The notes under the pieces were generated by a model that saw only the letters and a list, made by a program, of their open reading frames with translations, had not been told where the DNA came from and did not search any database. From the NCBI GenBank assembly GCA_963969495.1, contig OZ018321.1:129302120-129366119 (forward strand): a stretch of DNA of 64,000 bases, given 5' to 3'. The translations under genes and the position numbers were made by a program. This document shows, in pieces, positions 1 through 11,404 of the stretch. Positions within the stretch are counted from its first letter, which is position 1; each line of letters opens with the position of its first letter. The DNA is from Ceratothoa steindachneri. Its lineage: Eukaryota; Arthropoda; Malacostraca; Isopoda; Cymothoidae.

Positions 1-453
1 GCCCCGTGTTCCCTCGTCCTCCCCCTTTTGGGCTCGTCTAGGTGGGTTGCTAAATTTCGTGGGTATGGCAATAGGCCTACCACGTTTTGGGGCCCAGTTG
101 GCCTATGCGCGGTCTTCCCGGGTTGCCCTTCTGGCCGTCCTCCTTCCCTCGGGTTGGGTCCCCTGGGTCGGAGCACGAGTCGGGTGGGCCCCTCCCACGC
201 AGTCAAGGCGGAGTTCGCCACCCTTTTCATTTTATATGTTTGTAGACCAAAGTATATGTTATACTCGGATTCCATTGCAAGTGTTATTTTACTTAGTAAG
301 GGGGCCATTCTGGCTTCCCTATTGCCCTTTATTGATCCAGTTGTTCTCCTTATGTACCATAATCTCTTTTCTTTCCATAGGCCGGCGGTAGCTTGGGTAC
401 CATCCGAAGCAAACCTTGCGGATCCTCCTTCGCGTGGATTAAGCGCTGGTTAG
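1..453 (+). CDS. C-terminal RNase H-like domain of a retroelement polyprotein (5' partial)
   Basis: The frame is open to the window edge and ends at 453. Numbering from the first TTG in frame (position 28), the last ~65 residues look like the end of an RNase H fold: YSDSIASVILLSKG with an Asp near residue 81, then WVPSEANLADPPSRG with an Asp near residue 132. Endings of the type W-(I/V)-P-x-x-x-N-x-A-D-x-x-S-R are known from RNase H domains closing the pol protein of DIRS, Ngaro and other retroelements. RNase H removes the RNA strand after reverse transcription. The upstream ~70 residues are Gly/Pro-rich and not recognised. The stop lies 19 bases before a CRE/TATA cluster, so the ORF probably abuts the 3' terminal repeat. 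The family is undecided because the RT lies outside the window. Confidence 0.5.
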   Translation, partial: APCSLVLPLLGSSRWVAKFRGYGNRPTTFWGPVGLCAVFPGCPSGRPPSLGLGPLGRSTSRVGPSHAVKAEFATLFILYVCRPKYMLYSDSIASVILLSKGAILASLLPFIDPVVLLMYHNLFSFHRPAVAWVPSEANLADPPSRGLSAG

Positions 454-471
454 TGTATGCGAATTTTCCCG

Positions 472-547
472 TGACGTCATTAATGACGTCGCGATAAATC
501 CATGACGTTCTGACTGGCGTTGACGTCACGCGCTCGGAGGGTATAAA
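472..547 (+). promoter_or_regulatory. Cluster of CRE (TGACGTCA) sites upstream of a TATA box
   Basis: Perfect palindromic CREs, TGACGTCA, lie at 472-479 and 521-528. Partial ones lie at 484-491 (TGACGTCG) and 503-508 (TGACGT). A TATA box (TATAAA) follows at 542-547, and an AATAAA signal lies 224 bases beyond it. This is the layout of a U3-R region: activator sites, TATA, short transcribed leader, poly(A) signal. CREs bind CREB/ATF factors and are known in promoters of some LTR elements and retroviruses. Placement directly after an RNase H reading frame suggests a 3' terminal repeat. Activity is inferred. Confidence 0.5.
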
Positions 548-770
548 TTCAAGGCTTTGTGGTTCGACCAGCGATCGAATTTCTCTGTGAGCTCTACAAC
601 CTAAGAGAAGTCTTAGCCTGCAAAGGAGGTAACGTTGAGGGCAAGTCACCTCCAGGACACTCCCGCTCACCAACGAATTTTTCTCCAGGACGAAATTTCA
701 CCATCTACGAGATACCCCCGGACCTAAATAGGACCTTAAGTCACCTCCTGCCCCCCACCCCCCACCCCCG

Positions 771-818
771 AATAAAAATACCTTTATTTCCTAGGCACGT
801 CATTCTGATATGACGTGC
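771..818 (+). promoter_or_regulatory. Poly(A) signal followed by an inverted repeat with CRE half-sites
   Basis: AATAAA lies at 771-776. It is followed by a perfect 9-bp inverted repeat, GCACGTCAT (795-803) and ATGACGTGC (810-818), around a 6-base loop, then a run of ten C. Each arm contains a TGACG half-site. This is probably the polyadenylation region of the terminal repeat starting near 454. Confidence 0.4.
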
Positions 819-820
819 TA

Positions 821-1327
821 CCCCCCCCCCGCCATCCCAGCTCGCCGTGATGTCTGGCTCCGAGAACGTGACTCTACACATATAACTTCGTTGCAACTAT
901 GCCGTTCTACTTAGAAAAAGCATAATTGAAAACTCTGGGGAAAGGAGGTCTGAGGCTTACCCCGCTGCGGAACCCAGAGGAAGAAGCAACCTGGTTTGGG
1001 ATTCAGTTACAAACGTGGGGAGGCATAACAACCTACCCTGCGGCCACCGTTCAGGACCACAGAGGGAGACTCTTCCGTCTCTGTGAGATGTCGAACGTAA
1101 CTGTTAAATAACCAAAACCCAATAGAGGGGGCGGCACCCCGACTGGAGTCAGTTGATTCTGGCTTCAGTCATCATTAAGTCCGCCATGTTTTTACACCCT
1201 CTGAGGAGCTTAACCAGGTCCATAAAATCATCTATCACCCTTCACCACATCCGAGTCATGTTCACGGGGTCCTCATCGGTGGGGCGGGGGCCTTCCCATC
1301 TAAGCAAAAAGCGTATAGACCACAAAA
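821..1327 (+). other. Probable LINE 5' leader, no supported gene
   Basis: After the C-run there is mixed-composition DNA with short open frames only. The stretch immediately upstream of the LINE ORF1 start at 1328 is probably its 5' untranslated region. The 5' end of the LINE cannot be fixed by eye. Confidence 0.3.
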
Positions 1328-3423
1328 ATGGCAAACACTTCACACCTTATCCTAACGAGCACCACAGAACCAGCACCCGACACAATCGACCACCACACAT
1401 TGCTCACGCTAGCCTCCGCCCACGACACACCAATAACCAACATAATCAAACTACGCACAGGCCACAAGCTCGTCTTCCGCTCACAGGAGGACGCGCTAAC
1501 TTTCCACCAAAATGCCACCACTACACTAAACACACACAACCTGCAGACGAGACTCGCTGACGGTATCATGAAACGATACCAAATACGTGTCACAAGGACC
1601 AACTCTTTGTGGTTGGCCTTCACTAATGAGGACCTTCGCTCGCACCTCCGTCAGGAGTACGGGGAGGAGGTCATCAAGGACCTGTAATTCAACAGGTCTA
1701 AAAACTGGGCAGTAATTACACTGTCCAGTGACAACACCAAAAACATGCTGCGAGACCAAGGCATCAAGGTCTGCGGCACCCTCACAAACCCCACACACAT
1801 TGAAGAACAGCACAACATAAGACCCACACAATGCCACCGGTGCTATAAAACCGGTCACAGTACCAACACCTGCACTGCAGACCTAATCTGCTCAAAGTGC
1901 AGTGTCGTGGGGCACCACTACACGACCTGCACCTCCACCACAGCCCGCTGTGCAAACTGTGGCGGCGACCACGTCGACGTCAACCCCCGGTGCCCTTACC
2001 TAGGCAAGGCACGCCACGACGCCGTGGAGGCCATCCGGCACCCACAACCAAACACACGCACAACCACACCCCCCGCCCCCGCACCCCTCCCCTCACCATG
2101 TCATTCGCCGCTGCTGCCAGCCCTACACTGCCGGCTCCCCCTGCTCTACCCCTGACGCACCCCCCCCCCCTGCAGCAACCACACCCCACCCACACATCCC
2201 TCCCCCCCACCCCAGCTCATAACACTCAGAGACCCCCACTACTACCAACACCCACACACCACACTACCACCCCCACACCACTCTACACGCCCACCCCTAC
2301 CCCACTCTACACCCCCACCCCCACCCCCACCCCACCCCACCCCTGCGACAACACAAAAACCAAACTACACCTGGCCACCCTGCTCTCAGCGGTGGCAAAA
2401 GACATGTCGAGGGGTGACCCCCGACTATACGCGAATATACTAAACACGCTATTCGCCTCCAACGGCATAGAGCAAATCACCTTCCCCGAGAAGGTGTTCG
2501 CTCTAATAGACGCACACACATCCAGACCTGCACTCCTCCCCACCCCGACGTGTACACACCCCTGCCCGCAGGGAACCACCGCCTCCCACTCTCACCACGC
2601 TCTCCCCGCCGTCTGTCCTGTCCCTGCGCCTTCCTTAGCCACTGCTCCAGCCCCCATTCACACAACCTATCCGCCTCGCGCTCCTGCCACCCCTCTATCC
2701 AAACCCCGCCTACCTCCCACTGCCACGACCCCCCTCGCACCCATCTCAGCCTCCTCTCCCACAGCCTCCACTGTCACTCCAACCCCCTCGCAGTCCACTA
2801 CACCCCGTGCCAACCCCCAAAACCCCACCCCCAAGCCCCACCCGCGTAGACAGGCACGGGACAAACAAACCCCCCTCTCTCCTGGCTCCACTCCTTCCTC
2901 GCTCCCTACTGCTTCCCCCTCCACTCTTTCTCAATCCTCCCCTTCTCAACACACCCCTTCTCACTCTACTCCTTCTCACTCCCCTCCTCCTCCGCCTTCC
3001 GCCCCTTCACCTAAGACTCCTTCCCCTCCAACCCCCCTTCCTTCAACTCCTTCTCCTCTGACTCCTTCCCCTTCTCCCTCCACCACCCCTCCGCCGTCCC
3101 TACCTCCTCTCTCCCCCGACACCCCTCCTCTCATAATATGTACCTCCCCAACCATTTCCAGCCCTTCATCCTCCAGCTCTACACCGCCCACCCCCGTCAC
3201 GATCTCTCCCCACCAAGACACCACCCCACCCAAAGCCACCACCTCTACAGAACACACTCCTCCACCCACTACGGCTCCCCCACCCAATAACACGGCCGTG
3301 CCTCACAAACACGCATCAACACGAGTCAAGGTACTCGCCCCTCACGCCTCCTGGGCAATAACCAAGGAGAAGGGGATGATTCCTGGCAAGTCAGCCTCCC
3401 GCGCACTAAGACCACGACAATAG
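1328..3423 (+). pseudogene. LINE ORF1 with three CCHC zinc knuckles and a Pro/Thr/Ser-rich tail (Jockey-type)
   Basis: Gag-like ORF1 of a non-LTR retrotransposon, expected to bind element RNA and escort it as an RNP. The start at 1328 opens a ~119-residue N-terminal domain that ends at a TAA (1685-1687). The same frame resumes and gives three knuckles: CHRCYKTGHSTNTC and CSKCSVVGHHYTTC (both C-x2-C-x4-H-x4-C), then CANCGGDHVDVNPRC (C-x2-C-x3-H-x6-C). That array is standard for Jockey/I/R1-group ORF1. After a frameshift near 2070-2100, in a C-rich run, the protein continues to 3423 as a ~440-residue Pro/Ser/Thr tail. A short folded-looking island at about 2350-2520 contains KTKLHLATLLSAVAK. 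One stop plus one frameshift makes this copy defective. ORF2 follows within a few bases. Confidence 0.8.
2284..2345 (-). repeat. C-rich tract; minus strand has many GGGG/GGGGG runs (G-quadruplex potential)
   Basis: On the plus strand this is repeated CCACCCC/CCCCCAC units inside the ORF1 proline tail. Read on the minus strand it gives a series of GGGGTG-type blocks, well above the four G-runs needed for an intramolecular quadruplex. The minus strand is the first cDNA strand made in target-primed reverse transcription. Confidence 0.55.
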
Positions 3424-6146
3424 GTCGTATTAGTGTAATACAAATAAACGTACGCAGTTGGCACGGTATTCGCCATACGGTCGCCAACTGGGTACTCAAC
3501 ACACAAAGACCCGACATCATACTTCTGAACTCCACCAGCTTACACCCTCCCAACAACAGACTTCGCATTGCAGGCTATCACACATACTTATCCCCACAGG
3601 CGCGGCACCTAGGATCTGCGATCCTAGTAAAGCGCAACATACACCACTCCCTCGTCAACACACGCGACACCTCCTTTCTAGCCTGCAAAATAGACACAAG
3701 CTCTGGCCCCATAATAGTGGCCACACATTACAGACCACCACGAATACAGCTAAACTTAGAAGTCCCACTCCGGGCCCTTTCAAACTACATCCTACCTATC
3801 TTCTTTGCGGGGGACCTCAACGCTTTTCACCCGACTTTCCTTTCCAACAATACGAACGATGCGAGGAGTTACTTGGCCGGTGCCTTGCGGCGTTTCCGCT
3901 GCGAACACATCGGCCCTGCCGCGGTGGCACCACATCCCCAGATGTGGTCTTCCGTAACGACCACGCCACACGATTCTACACTCACATTGCACCCGGTCCC
4001 CACGTACTATCAGACCACATACCAATATGCCTTCTCATATCCACATCCCTTATACTCATCCCCACATCACCTATATACGATTACAAAAACACAAACTGGG
4101 CTGAATTCAGGAGCCACATATCCACAAACACACCATATAACCTCGACCTGGAGAACACCAATCCAGGACAAATAGACCACCACTGGTGCTCACTCTTGGA
4201 CACCATCACCACCGCACGTAATCTACACTCACCACGCAAAAACTAAACCTGCTTAAAACACTTCACATTTTCAATACACACACAGAGACTTATCACACAG
4301 TACAACAAACACTACACCAGAGGCCCACGACAACAGAACATCAACCAACTACGCGCCCGCATCCTTCAATGCGTGCAGCTAGATAGGAACCGGCAGTGGC
4401 GTGAGGTCGTCCGCATCGCGGACGACACCCATTGCATGGACCCTTCCTTCTTCTGGCGGCACGTGAAAAGGATGCTGGGTACGGAACCATCCAAACCAAT
4501 AACACTGAAAATAAACAACCACACACTCACAGACACCAATGACATCCCCGACGCATTCAGGTCCCACTGGGACACAGTACACACCCACAACCCACCAAAA
4601 CCACATGCGCAGGAGCACTTCCATGACATTCAGGAATGGTGCCGGACTCATGCTCACGAGCTGAGGCCTGCCCCCCTGATACGTATGGAGGTGCTCGACT
4701 ATACGTCCACACTTACCACTCCAATAACCGTCGAGGAAACAAAACACTACATAAAATCGACACCAAAACGCGCCCCCGGCCCCTCCGGCCTACCAGCCAC
4801 ACTAATACATAACCTCCCCGCAGACATATACCCCACACTCACACATCTATTCAATGCCTCTCTAGCCTCAGGCCACTTCCCTAAAATATTCAAAGTCTCT
4901 CACAATATACTCCTTCATAAACAACACAAAGACCCAAAACACCCAAACAATTACAGGCCTATTGCTCTATTAGAGCACCAAGGCAAAATACTCGAACGAA
5001 TGGTCAACTGCCGCCTACGGGAGTTCCTGGAAGAGAGGGACTGGTTCTCCCCCCATCAATACGGGTTCAGGAGAGGCAGGTCCACTCAGGCGGCCGTGAC
5101 CATCGTACACGAGAGATTACAACAGAAGAAACGACAGATACACCAAAAGACTCTCTCCGTCAGTAAGGACGTGGAGAAAGCCTTTGACAAGGTGTGGCAC
5201 GAGGGAATCCGTTGGAAACTCGCCAACAACACGGAGCTACCTCTCTGCACCAGAAGGCTCCTCTCACACTACTACAATGGACGGCGCTGCCACATCAGAT
5301 ACAACAACACCCTTTCAAGACCCTTCACAACACGCTCAGGCGTTCCCCAAGGAAGCGTTCTGGCACCCACACTCTACATTATGTTCACAAACGACACCCC
5401 ACTCCCACCAGAAAACTGCGTTCACACATACATAGTGGCCTACGCCGACGACGAGACCATTCTCGTCAGCGGCCGGGCCCCTGAAGAAATCGCGCTCCAC
5501 GCACAAAGAATACTTGACGAGAAGACAGACTATGAGGACAAATGGCTGATTGCCACGAATCCTCAGAAGACACAGATGACACTCTACGGCGCTAGAGATC
5601 ACCTTATGCACAACCTACAAATCTACTCACACACACCAAACATGATCCCCTAAAACCCAACAAGGCTCGCATACACACAGTGCACCAAAATCCTGGGGGT
5701 AACATTCGACAAATCCCTCAGGTTCAACTTAGACCAGAACATAATACAAGCAAGAGCCTCACGTAAAACGCATCGCTGGGTAGGTTCTACCCAGCGAGTA
5801 AAAAACTAAAACTACACTTATACAGAGCACTCGTGCGTCCCATTCTCACGTACGCGCCACTGTCACTCGTAGCTTCGAGCGACACCTGGAAGCGAAAGGC
5901 TCAGCGCATTCAGAACTCTGCTCTGAAGCGCGCTTGCCGTTCGCCGCTGTACTCGAGAATGGACGCACTACACACAACAACAAACTAACTCCTCTCAACC
6001 CCTACGCTCACACCAGACTTACAAAACAACTTGGAAAACTCACCACAGACCCACTTTACACCTCGCTACATGTAAGAAGGTACGCGATGGCGCCGCGATA
6101 TCCCGCGGCCCACGAACACCTGCCACCCGTACCATTCTTCGCATAA
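3424..6146 (+). pseudogene. LINE ORF2: apurinic-type endonuclease plus reverse transcriptase (Jockey-type)
   Basis: Expected to nick the target and copy the element RNA at the nick. The endonuclease starts just after ORF1: INVRSWHG, then PDIILLNSTSL (where most APE-type LINE endonucleases have a catalytic Glu), GSAILVKRN, THYRPP, the FFAGDLNAFH motif near 3805-3830, then a frameshift near 3915-3935 and LSDHIPI near 4006-4026. The linker has stops near 4246-4256. An uninterrupted RT frame, 4373-5653, carries NNYRPIALLEH, HQYGFRRGRSTQ, SKDVEKAFDKVWH, SGVPQGSVLAPTLY and AYADDET, so all the palm aspartates are present. The thumb/C-terminus (LYRALVRPILTYAPLSLVA near 5818-5875, then to 6146) is split by stops and frameshifts. 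No RNase H was seen. It belongs with ORF1 (1328-3423). Confidence 0.85.
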
Positions 6147-6560
6147 AAACCAATAAGGCATCGTGAATAACGCGTTACCGGATGGACTGTCAGCCTTCCC
6201 CCCCCCTGACTTGCCCCCAACCCTCGCCCAGTCAATTACCACATAACCTACACCCTCACTACAACACCTCGCTTCGGTGTATAGCCACCGACCTAAATAC
6301 TCTCGCTGTCCCTTTCTTAATTATTTTCCGCAACGCTCCTCTCTGACTACCCGACTGCCGTGTTACAGCAGTCCCTCTCTGTTCTTTCTATACACAAAAC
6401 TAACTAACTACTTCGACCGTTACTCGTGCTCCGCCTGCCTCTGGTTTACATTGTTTAACGTAAATGTTTTCATTTGAGCAACTTCGCATTGTGTTAAATA
6501 GTTTATAGTTGCTAAATAATTTATGTATTTTGAATAAAGGCGCAGTGGCGCAAAACAAAA
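6147..6560 (+). other. 3' UTR and poly(A) signal of the Jockey-type LINE
   Basis: About 400 bases follow the last ORF2 codon, without open frames of note. AATAAA at 6533-6538 is followed by an A-rich CAAAACAAAACC stretch where the next LINE remnant begins. This probably marks the 3' end of the element. Confidence 0.45.
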
Positions 6561-6574
6561 CCAGGCCTCACTAA

Positions 6575-9385
6575 TATCAACTGATGGGGAGAGACTCCTC
6601 CGGAATCATGAGGCCAACCTAGCACGCTGAAAGGAGCACTTTGAGCAGCATTTCAATAGGGATGATGATATCGATGATACCATTTATGCAGAAACCTCCC
6701 CCTCCAAAAAGAAAACGTGTGAGAGATGAGCTCCGAAGAATACCCACGCGCGTGGAGACGACCACCGCGACTCAGAAGACCAAATAAAACAAAGCTTGCG
6801 GTCCCGATGGCATACCGGCTGAGGTATTCAAGCACGTTGGTTCACTAGTAAGTAAGAGGCTCCATCAACTTATCCCTAAGATCTGAGTTGTCGTAGAATG
6901 ACCCAGAGACATATACGTTACTTCTACCCGAACTGAGTGGACGCTCAAGGTCAAACGAGCGACCTTGACTCAACTTCAGTCTCGACAGAGATGGAGGATA
7001 AAAGTGGGGGAAGTTGTTGACCAATTTACCTGAAGGAGTGAAGAGATTTAAATACAACGATGAAGAGCAGTTGGTCCTTATTAAACTAATTAAATCTGAG
7101 GGCTATGAAGCTTAGGAAAAAGGAGGAACAAAAATAAATAGTTTAAAATATAGTAATGGCAATGGATACTCGATGTTTACAATAATCGATCTAACAGAGC
7201 TTCTGGAGTGAACTCTACGAGGGTGGTCGAGAGGCTATACGAGCATCTGTACGTACGCACACAGGGATAACTGGCAAGGAAGCCACAGATTATTTCCTCA
7301 GCCTAGCTTGGGTTCGAGGCTTTAAGAGATGAAACGGGGATTGGTCGATTATTTGAAGGACTTTAACCGCGGGGAGTTTAACCTCGAGTAGTAACACTAA
7401 CTGGTAGAGAGTATTCGTGCCAAACGATATTTACCGAAAAGAAGGATTGGCCAATTGACTTGGGCTCAGATCCTTTGGTAGAAATCTAGTCTTCGGGCTC
7501 GTAGGGAAATGAAGCGCGTTCGAAGAATGACATGTTTCGTTGTAAAAGGCATGCCTATACTGTCGATTTCCAATTGAGACCGGCAATATATATGGACCCT
7601 CCGAAACCGTTACTGCCTCCGCCAAAGATGGCTCAGGGAAACCTCTCTTTGAACCAACAAGGCGCTTGAGGGATAGAAAGTACTCACGCAGAGGCTTCTT
7701 GATAACGTCCCGGGAGGCGACAAAGGCGCGCTTTTGAAATTCCAATCCCTCGCTTATCGCAGAAAGCAGTTTGATTTTCCGAATATTCCCACGGGGCTTG
7801 CTCATGTTTACTAATCTCTGCCTGACCTCATGCTTGACCTCGTGGTTTTGACGGGGCACATGGCGGAAAGGTACCTTTATTCTCGGCATGGGTGAATAAA
7901 TAAATACTACCCGACTATTGAGACGTTTCTATTGTCACTATCTATAAGAAAGCGGAGATATAGGCATATGGAAACTACCGCGGAATCTCACTCCTGTCGA
8001 CTGCTGGAAAGATTCTGGCACGCCTTTTAGCAGACGGTCTATCCCCAATTGCTGAAGAACACCTCCCTGACTTACAATCTGGCTTTAGGGCTGCGCGTGG
8101 AACAAAGACATGATATAAAAATATACACTGCCCGTAAGATCCAGGAGAAATGCCACGAACAACACCGCGACCTATTTATAACTTTTATAGACCTTAAAAA
8201 GCATTTAATTTGCTAAACCCTGTCACTATATGGAAAATTCTCTAGAATTATGAATGCCTATCCAAATACATAAATATCTTGAGACTCTTCCATGATGACA
8301 GGGCAGTGTTAGTAGCATACAACGGCAGTCAAACTGAAACTTTTAACACTCTGAGGGGGGTGCAACAGGGCTGTGTGATCGCCCTAAGCCTGTTTAACAT
8401 CTATTTGGCTGTGGCTCTCTACCTAGCTCAAAGAGACTTAACACCCGGATGGATGACTATTCAACCAGCAGCACCTGAGTGCAAGAACAAAGGTCGGAGG
8501 AATAGGCGTATCTGAACTCCAGTAACCCGACGATTGCGCAATCATTGAACACTCTGTCGACTAGATGCAAGCAGCCATGAGTGGATTTAATTACGCTTCC
8601 AGTACCATGGCACTAACCTCACAGCGAAGGCAAACATCGAAAAAGAAGTAGAAACCGCTTCCACAACCCTAAATCAGTCTTCCAGAAATGGAAATCAAGA
8701 ATCTTTGATAATCGTGGCATGAGAAAAAAAGACAAAGCTCATGGTATACAATGCTGTGATCCTCGCGGTATTACTATACAGTGGTGAAACATAGACCACA
8801 TACTGGCGTTATGTGAAGTCACTCGAGCAGTTCCACCAAAGATATCTCAGGAAGATCCTACAAATACCATTGGAGGAATGAAGAACCAACATCAGCGTTC
8901 TAGAAGAGGCAGAATTCACCAACATCGAGTCCCTCCTAATGAAACTTCAACTTAGATGGACGAGACACTGGGCGCAAATGCCAGGGACAAGACTGCCTCC
9001 CGCTGGTCTTGTCCTATGAACTTCAAACTGACGCCCACGAGAGAAGAGGACAGAAAAGGCATTGAGGATACATTGAACTCCTATATGAAGAAAGGCAACA
9101 TTAACGTCAACTCATGGGAGACCTACGATGGTAATCGCATTCGCTAACGACGTGCAACCCGCTGGGTGGTAGAGAGGTTCGAAACCACCTGACATGGCAA
9201 CGAACAGCAGAGACGAGAGCGTAGGCATGCGAATGCTGCCAACCCAGCGCTGCAGCAACAACTTTCCCTGACACCATCTGCAGGAGGTGCGGGAAAAGGG
9301 GCCGGGGCCACCTGCGCCTCTTCAGCCACCTGAGGACCCAGTAGATCGATGGCCGCCCAGAGCACATTATTCTCGCTCGCAAGTG
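6575..9385 (+). pseudogene. Second LINE, ORF2 RT remnant with C-terminal zinc finger, split by an insert
   Basis: RT pieces occur in order through several frames. KACGPDGIPAEVFKHVG and a short helix precede 6880. After a ~1-kb insert, YGNYRGISLLSTAGKILARL and LQSGFRAARGT appear near 7975-8110, then RDLFITFIDLKK near 8170, then an open frame 8279-8515 with LRLFHDD and GVQQGCVIALSLFNIYLA. After a gap, the thumb region gives VYNAVILAVLLYSGE, LEQFHQRYLRKIL, LEEAEFTNIESLLMK and LQLRWTRHWAQMPGTRLP (8740-9000). It closes with CRRCGKRGRGHLRLFSHLR (9270-9340), the C-x2-C/H-x3-H finger often found at the end of such LINE RT proteins. The FADD box region is lost. Many stops and frameshifts; clade uncertain (RTE/CR1/L2 group). 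Confidence 0.75.
6880..7912 (-). mobile_element. LTR-like insert in a LINE (minus orientation), unidentified
   Basis: This segment separates two collinear pieces of the LINE RT, so it is a later insertion. Read on the minus strand it has a GC-richer part containing a 152-codon open frame (7889-7431, starting MPRIKVPFRHVPRQ, not recognised), a pyrimidine-rich part, and an AT-rich tail with TTTATTTTTG near 7130-7150. The same GC-rich-to-AT-rich layout, always in minus orientation, recurs at 11.4-12.6, 23.5-24.2, 33.1-34.3 and 36.4-37.6 kb. A solo LTR fits best, but exact ends and a target duplication were not established. Confidence 0.35.
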
Positions 9386-9429
9386 ACAGCCAACGATTCC
9401 TACCCTGATCTTTTCAATTATACTATTAT

Positions 9430-9975
9430 TTCTCTAAAAAATCCAAGATCTATTTCATCATCCCATGAAATATGTAATAATCCCTTAATCATCCTACGAT
9501 CCATTTACTCTTATTCGGATCTATGTAATCATTATATGATCTATGAAATCATACCCCTAAGCTATGTAATATTTCCTGATATATGCAATAATCTTGGGTA
9601 ATAAGTAATCATAGCCTGATCTATTTAATGATCTATGTAATCATCACATGAACTATTAAATCATCACATACTCTTTTTAATTATCCATAATATATTTAGT
9701 CATCTCTGGATCTATGCAATCATCTCATGATCAATATAATTATCTATGTAATTATGCCAGTATATATTTCATCATCATATAATCTATGGAATCATCCCTT
9801 TGATCTAGGTATGTAATTATTTCATAATATTTGTAATCATCCGATCATCTTTGTAATCACCCCATGATATTTACAATCAAAACATGATCTATGTATCTAA
9901 TCATCCATGCTTTATCCAATGATCTATTCAATCATCTCATGAACTATGTAATCATCCCATGATCAATGAAAATGT
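9430..9975. repeat. Degenerate ~20-22-bp minisatellite
   Basis: About 25 diverged copies of a unit close to ATCTATGTAATCATCCCATG run head to tail. Clear copies lie near 9520-9545, 9640-9660 and 9940-9970. Copies differ by many substitutions and small indels, so the array is old. Confidence 0.75.
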
Positions 9976-10190
9976 ACATGAAAATCCATGATAGACAAAA
10001 AAAAGGAAATCAGAGAACAAACCAAGGAAAGAGCATAAGTTAAAAAAAAAATCATGCGATGTAAAGTTATGTACATAAAACTAGGAAGGGAAAACCAACG
10101 AGGGAATCTCTACTTGTAAGAAAAGATCTGTTAAGAAAATTGTGAATATGGAGGAAGTCAAAATGTGAGGAAGAAAAGTAACGGCAGATC
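9976..10190. other. A-rich stretch, no gene seen
   Basis: Purine-rich, A-rich sequence between two minisatellites. No reading frame or motif was recognised. Confidence 0.5.
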
Positions 10191-10398
10191 CACTCACTTC
10201 CTCTAGCCTATAGAGGGTTCTCTTGCATAGTCTATAGTATCCTTTTAACTTCTATATTCTAGACGATCGCTACACACTCTCTATAATGCAGGGCATTGTT
10301 ACTCACCTTCTATATCCTAGAGCAGTGCTACTTACCTAATATTGCCCATGGAAGGCTACATATCTTCTATATTCAAGTGTAGCCCATTACCTTCTATA
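10191..10398. repeat. Degenerate ~30-bp minisatellite, left part
   Basis: Units resemble TTCTATATTCTAGAGCAGTG followed by CTACTCACC. A higher-order segment (CACACTCTCTATAATGCAGG at about 10270) reappears almost unchanged at about 15931. The array is therefore interrupted by the hAT element between 10407 and 15917. Confidence 0.7.
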
Positions 10399-11404
10399 CT
10401 CTACAGCAGTGGTTACCAAACCTTTTACCTCATATCCCACTTTAAACCCATAATTTTTTTGTTACCCATGAAACTATTAAAATGGAGAAAAATTATTATC
10501 GCTTTACATAGAATATACCCAATAAAGATACGACTATGTCTATTTATTGGACACAAAATTTCACAATAATCTAAAATATTTTCATCTTCAATGAAACAAC
10601 CACCATTTATTATCAATATTTATTTTTACAATTTTTCCTATATATTGCACAAAACAAGAAACATTTCGAGCAAAAAAGTTAAGACAAAGAAACAATTCTT
10701 TACCTTCAAAGTATTAACACAATTTCAAAATAAGAATAATTATAAGAAAGAATATTGGTTTCAAATACATTAATTGCATGAGATTCTTGGCCCTAATGCA
10801 ATTTTGCAAAATTTTATATATTATGTATGATCCATAATTGTTAAAGACAAGCAGATCTCCTGTTATTATCATTTATAAGCGGTATCTAGCTTTTGATAAT
10901 AGCTAGGACCCTCTGCTAATTCCTGATTCTACTAATTTTCTCCCTGAGCAATGAAAGATTAACCATAATTTCGTTAATTATTCGCAAATTCTGCAGTCTA
11001 TCTTTAAGTGTAGCTCAGGAAGTTTGATATCAATCTAACTCAATCAAGTTTTCTTCACTATGATTTCAATATCATCTGCATTTCTCTCAAATGGTTCTAC
11101 CACACAAATTGGAAATTTCCATTTCTAGGAGCTCTTTGAACCTTATATCCATATCATGGTGCATTTTTTTTTCAAATGATCAATGTTAATTAAACTATCA
11201 TCTTGGTTCAGCATATTAAGTTTCTCAACATATCTCTGAAAGGGAGAAAATATTTGATTTAGCAGCTATGATATCTTCTTAAAGCTCCATACCATTCAGA
11301 AATAATTCAACACTTTGCCATAGTTCAACAAAACGACCCAAACATTTACCTTCAGAAAGCCATCTAACCTCTGTGTCGAAGTATAGCCCAGTGTAAGGGA
11401 ATAT

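Noticed and set aside
1..900. Possible endogenous virus at the left edge
   Set aside because: An RNase H-like end and a promoter-like repeat are not enough; no viral structural or envelope gene is visible.
1980..3293. Several minus-strand Gly/Val/Arg-rich frames
   Set aside because: They are antisense shadows of the C-rich, stop-poor ORF1 tail of the LINE.
7300..7330. tRNA-like TTCGAGGC word (also near 9170 and 23570)
   Set aside because: No cloverleaf arms could be built around these words; no tRNA gene is supported.
9430..10400. Regularly spaced short repeats that might suggest a CRISPR array
   Set aside because: Repeats are degenerate, adjacent without unique spacers, and lie in a eukaryotic transposon-rich setting; they are minisatellites.
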